From the NCBI RefSeq assembly GCF_000186865.1, contig NW_008705562.1, positions 1,861,214 to 1,886,517 of the forward strand: a DNA stretch of 25,304 nt, written 5' to 3'. The notes below the pieces were generated by a model. That model was not told the origin of the DNA, searched no databases, and worked only from the letters and a program-made list of their open reading frames with translations. Position numbers and translations under genes: made by a program. Of the stretch, positions 23,324 to 25,304 are shown piece by piece (positions within the stretch are counted from its first letter, which is position 1; each line of letters starts with the position of its first letter). The stretch comes from Aureococcus anophagefferens (taxonomy: Eukaryota; Sar; Pelagophyceae; Pelagomonadales; Pelagomonadaceae).

Positions 23324-23492
23324 ACTTTTTTTGGAATTTTGGAGGCTCGCGTTCGCGCGGCGTCGAGGGCAAACCTGAGATAAGCTGCGTCCGAGGCCTG
23401 TCGCGGGTAAGCGGCCCGCGGGCGTCGCGCGTACACGTCGTCGTAGATCGTCGCCTGGGAGCGGCCCGCGGCGCGGCGGGCGAAGTTGCAGG

Positions 23493-24560
23493 ATGATGGG
23501 CACCTCCTCTCCTCGTCGCTGCGCGACGCCGACGTCCTCAGTGATGCGCACCTCCTCTTCTCGTCACCGCGCGACGCCGACGTCCTCAGTACGCATTATT
23601 GTCGCGTTCTCGCTGCTCGCCGGCGACGTATGCGCGTGGCAGTCGCACACCATCGCTGGTCCCAAGCTGTCCGGCGCGACGACCGCCGTCGCGTCGGACG
23701 GCCGCGTCTTCCAGTTCGGCGGCCTCGACGAGCGCGGCGCCGCGACGGCCGCCTGCTGGACCTTTGCGGACGGCGCGTGGACGGAGCTGGCGACGACCGG
23801 CGGCGGGCCCGGGCCGGTCATGTACGCGGCGGGCGCCGTGCAGGCGTCCCCGCGCCGCGAGGAGTTCGTCGTCTGCGGCGGCTGGGACCCGGGCGCGCGC
23901 GGGTCCGGCGGCTCCTTCGAGGACTCGGTCTGGAGCCTCGACACGTCGAGCCTCGCGTGGACGCGCGAGGACCCGCTGCCCTGCGGGCCCGTGAGCCGCC
24001 ACGGCGCGGCGACCGTCGGCGACCGCGTCTTCGTGCACACGTTCCGCGGCGGCGTGCTCCGCCGCGACGCGTGCGGCGTGCTCAAGGCGCACGCGACGAC
24101 GGGCGACGCGCCCGAGGGCCTCTCCATGTGCGCGACGGCGGGCGTCGACGGCGGGCTCCTCGTCTTCGGCGGGGCCACCAAGGGCGGCGACTTCTCGGGC
24201 GACGCGTACGTGCTCGACGCGAAGACCTACGCCTGGCGGCGCCTCGCCGTCGCGCCGGGCGCCGCGGCGCCGACGCCCCGCGGCAGCTGCGCCTGCGCGG
24301 CCCTCGACGGCGCGCGCGTCCTCGTCTTCGGCGGCGGCGCGGGCGCCCCGGGCGGCCGCGGCCTCGCCGCCTCGGACGAGACCTGGGTCCTCGAGGTCGA
24401 CGGCGGCGCCGCCCGCTGGGAGCGGCTCGACGTCGCGGGCCCCGCGCCGCGCGTCGCCGCGGCGCTCGAGAAGCTCCCGGGCGGCGTCGTCCTCTCGGGC
24501 GGCTGGGACCCCGCGACGGCCGCGACCTTCGGCGACACGTGGACGCTCGACGTCGCGTGA
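23493..24560 (+). CDS. Kelch-repeat beta-propeller protein
   Basis: 355 aa. Kelch motifs recur: VFQFGGLDERGAATAACWTF, FVVCGGWDPGARGSGG with SVWSLDTSSLAW, LLVFGGATKGGDFSGDAYVL with DAKTYAWRRL, VLVFGGGAGAPGGRG with DETWVLEVDGG, and VVLSGGWDPATAATFGDTWT. Each shows the GG pair followed by a Trp/Tyr blade element. That is about five or six blades, so it is a propeller likely used for protein binding. A hydrophobic segment IIVAFSLLAGDVCA, then WQSHTIAG, looks like a signal peptide but is preceded by 33 residues made of a duplicated 16-residue unit. A later start is therefore possible, or the leader is an extension. It is convergent with the aminotransferase gene (22 bp gap). Confidence 0.85.
   Translation: MMGTSSPRRCATPTSSVMRTSSSRHRATPTSSVRIIVAFSLLAGDVCAWQSHTIAGPKLSGATTAVASDGRVFQFGGLDERGAATAACWTFADGAWTELATTGGGPGPVMYAAGAVQASPRREEFVVCGGWDPGARGSGGSFEDSVWSLDTSSLAWTREDPLPCGPVSRHGAATVGDRVFVHTFRGGVLRRDACGVLKAHATTGDAPEGLSMCATAGVDGGLLVFGGATKGGDFSGDAYVLDAKTYAWRRLAVAPGAAAPTPRGSCACAALDGARVLVFGGGAGAPGGRGLAASDETWVLEVDGGAARWERLDVAGPAPRVAAALEKLPGGVVLSGGWDPATAATFGDTWTLDVA
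23496..23591 (+). repeat. 48 bp in-frame tandem duplication at the kelch N-terminus
   Basis: Units 23496-23543 and 23544-23591 match at 43 of 48 positions and encode MGTSSPRRCATPTSSV and MRTSSSRHRATPTSSV. Both units start with ATG, giving two equivalent possible starts. Confidence 0.88.
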
Positions 24561-24582
24561 GCCTCGCCCCGTCGTAAGCACC

Positions 24583-25304
24583 TCACGCCTCGTCCGCGAG
24601 CGCGCGCGCGTGCCCGGCGAGCGCGCGCGCGCCCGCGACGACGTCGGCCTCGGACTGCATCGCGAAGCAGAGGCGGACGTGCGCGTCGAGGTCCGGCGCC
24701 GCGGCGCCGAGGGGCGGCGCGCCGCCGGGGTCGCAGGCGCCCCCCGGTAGGAAGACGACGTCGCGGGAGGCGCGCGCGAGGAGCGTCTTCGCGGAGAGGC
24801 CGCGCTTGAGGCGCACCCACACGAAGAAGCCGCCCGTGGGCCGCGCGAGCGGCTCGAAGACGTCCGCCGCGGCGTCGAGCTCCGCGAGGAGCGCGGCGCA
24901 GCGCGCCGCGTAGGCCGCGCGGGCCCCGTCGAGGTGCGCGTCGAGGTCGCCGCTCGCGACGACGCGCGTCGCGATCTCCGACGCGAGGGGCGCGACGCCG
25001 CCGCCGCTGTCGACGTAGCCGCGCGCGGCGAGCGCCGCGACGACGTCCGGCGCGGCCTCGACCCACCCGACGCGCAGCCCGGGGCTCAGGATCTTCGTGA
25101 AGGAGCCGACGGACACGACGCGGCCGCGCGGCGCGCCGGCCGCCGCGGGCGCCGCGGGCGCGCCGGCGCCGGTCGCCGCGGCCGCGGGGTCGTAGTCGTC
25201 GCCGCCGCCGTCGTCGGGCGGCGCGGGGCCGTCGCCGAGCGCGGCGTAGGCCGCGTCCTCCTCGAGGAGCCGCGGGAGCCGCGGGCCCGGCGTCCAGTCG
25301 AGCA
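24583..25304 (-). CDS. Fold-type I (PLP) aminotransferase, N-terminus outside window
   Basis: About 240 C-terminal residues; the frame stays open to the window edge. These enzymes use pyridoxal phosphate to move amino groups. Visible signatures: LLEEDAAYAAL (family pattern (D/E)DxxYxxL, a cofactor-side loop), the PLP-lysine motif VVSVGSFTKILSPGLRVGW with Schiff-base Lys in SFTK, then RPTGGFFVWVRL and VRLCFAMQ near the end. This pattern fits the aminoadipate/aromatic (LysN, KAT, MocR-type) subgroup. Between the EDAAY loop and the SFTK motif is an Ala/Gly/Pro/Asp-rich insertion (25137-25240 approx.) longer than usual, which may be a loop or an unrecognised in-frame intron. The substrate cannot be set from this part. 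Confidence 0.85.
   Translation of the reverse strand, partial: LDWTPGPRLPRLLEEDAAYAALGDGPAPPDDGGGDDYDPAAAATGAGAPAAPAAAGAPRGRVVSVGSFTKILSPGLRVGWVEAAPDVVAALAARGYVDSGGGVAPLASEIATRVVASGDLDAHLDGARAAYAARCAALLAELDAAADVFEPLARPTGGFFVWVRLKRGLSAKTLLARASRDVVFLPGGACDPGGAPPLGAAAPDLDAHVRLCFAMQSEADVVAGARALAGHARALADEA

Overview
This is a very GC-rich, gene-dense nuclear window from a eukaryote. The clues to lineage are: (i) core eukaryotic nuclear genes (SMN, the CAF-1 large subunit, ESF1, PRPF3, Msp1/ATAD1); (ii) proteins with plastid or secretory leaders (a ribosome hibernation factor, a glutathionyl-hydroquinone reductase, a bestrophin) shaped like the signal-peptide-plus-transit-peptide leaders of algae with complex plastids; and (iii) few, short introns, apart from one AT-richer 200 bp intron with transposon-like ends. 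Together these suggest a pelagophyte-type stramenopile alga similar to Aureococcus. The species is an inference.

I support 17 protein genes, 10 on + and 7 on -. In order: end of SMN (+); EF-hand/IQ protein (+); ATP-grasp protein (-); CAF-1 p150 (-); ESF1 (+); Xi-class glutathionyl-hydroquinone reductase (+); Msp1/ATAD1 AAA ATPase (-); bacterial-type organellar glutamyl-tRNA synthetase in two exons (+); GH28 polygalacturonase in five exons (-); PRPF3 (+); F-box-like protein (-); plastid HPF/PSRP1 (-); RNase HI-type protein (+); bestrophin-like anion channel (+); secreted kinase-like protein in two exons (+); kelch protein (+); start-truncated fold-I aminotransferase (-). I saw no tRNA, rRNA, CRISPR array or virus-like gene.

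The genes are packed tightly. All five convergent pairs have stop codons that overlap or lie within about 22 bp, so the 3' UTRs must run antisense into the neighbouring gene. Divergent pairs share 114-129 bp promoters, except CAF-1/ESF1 (641 bp).

The most interesting signal is in the introns. Five of the six introns I can place are bounded by short direct repeats, where the bases around the 5' splice site recur around the 3' splice site. The glutamyl-tRNA synthetase intron also has 10 bp terminal inverted repeats. Introns 1 and 3 of the GH28 gene share about 30 bp of near-identical sequence. This is the pattern expected of introner elements, transposons that create introns. Other points of note are GC-AG introns, a 23 bp duplication that gives two convergent genes separate copies of one stop-codon palindrome, and a 61 bp hairpin just after the HPF stop codon.
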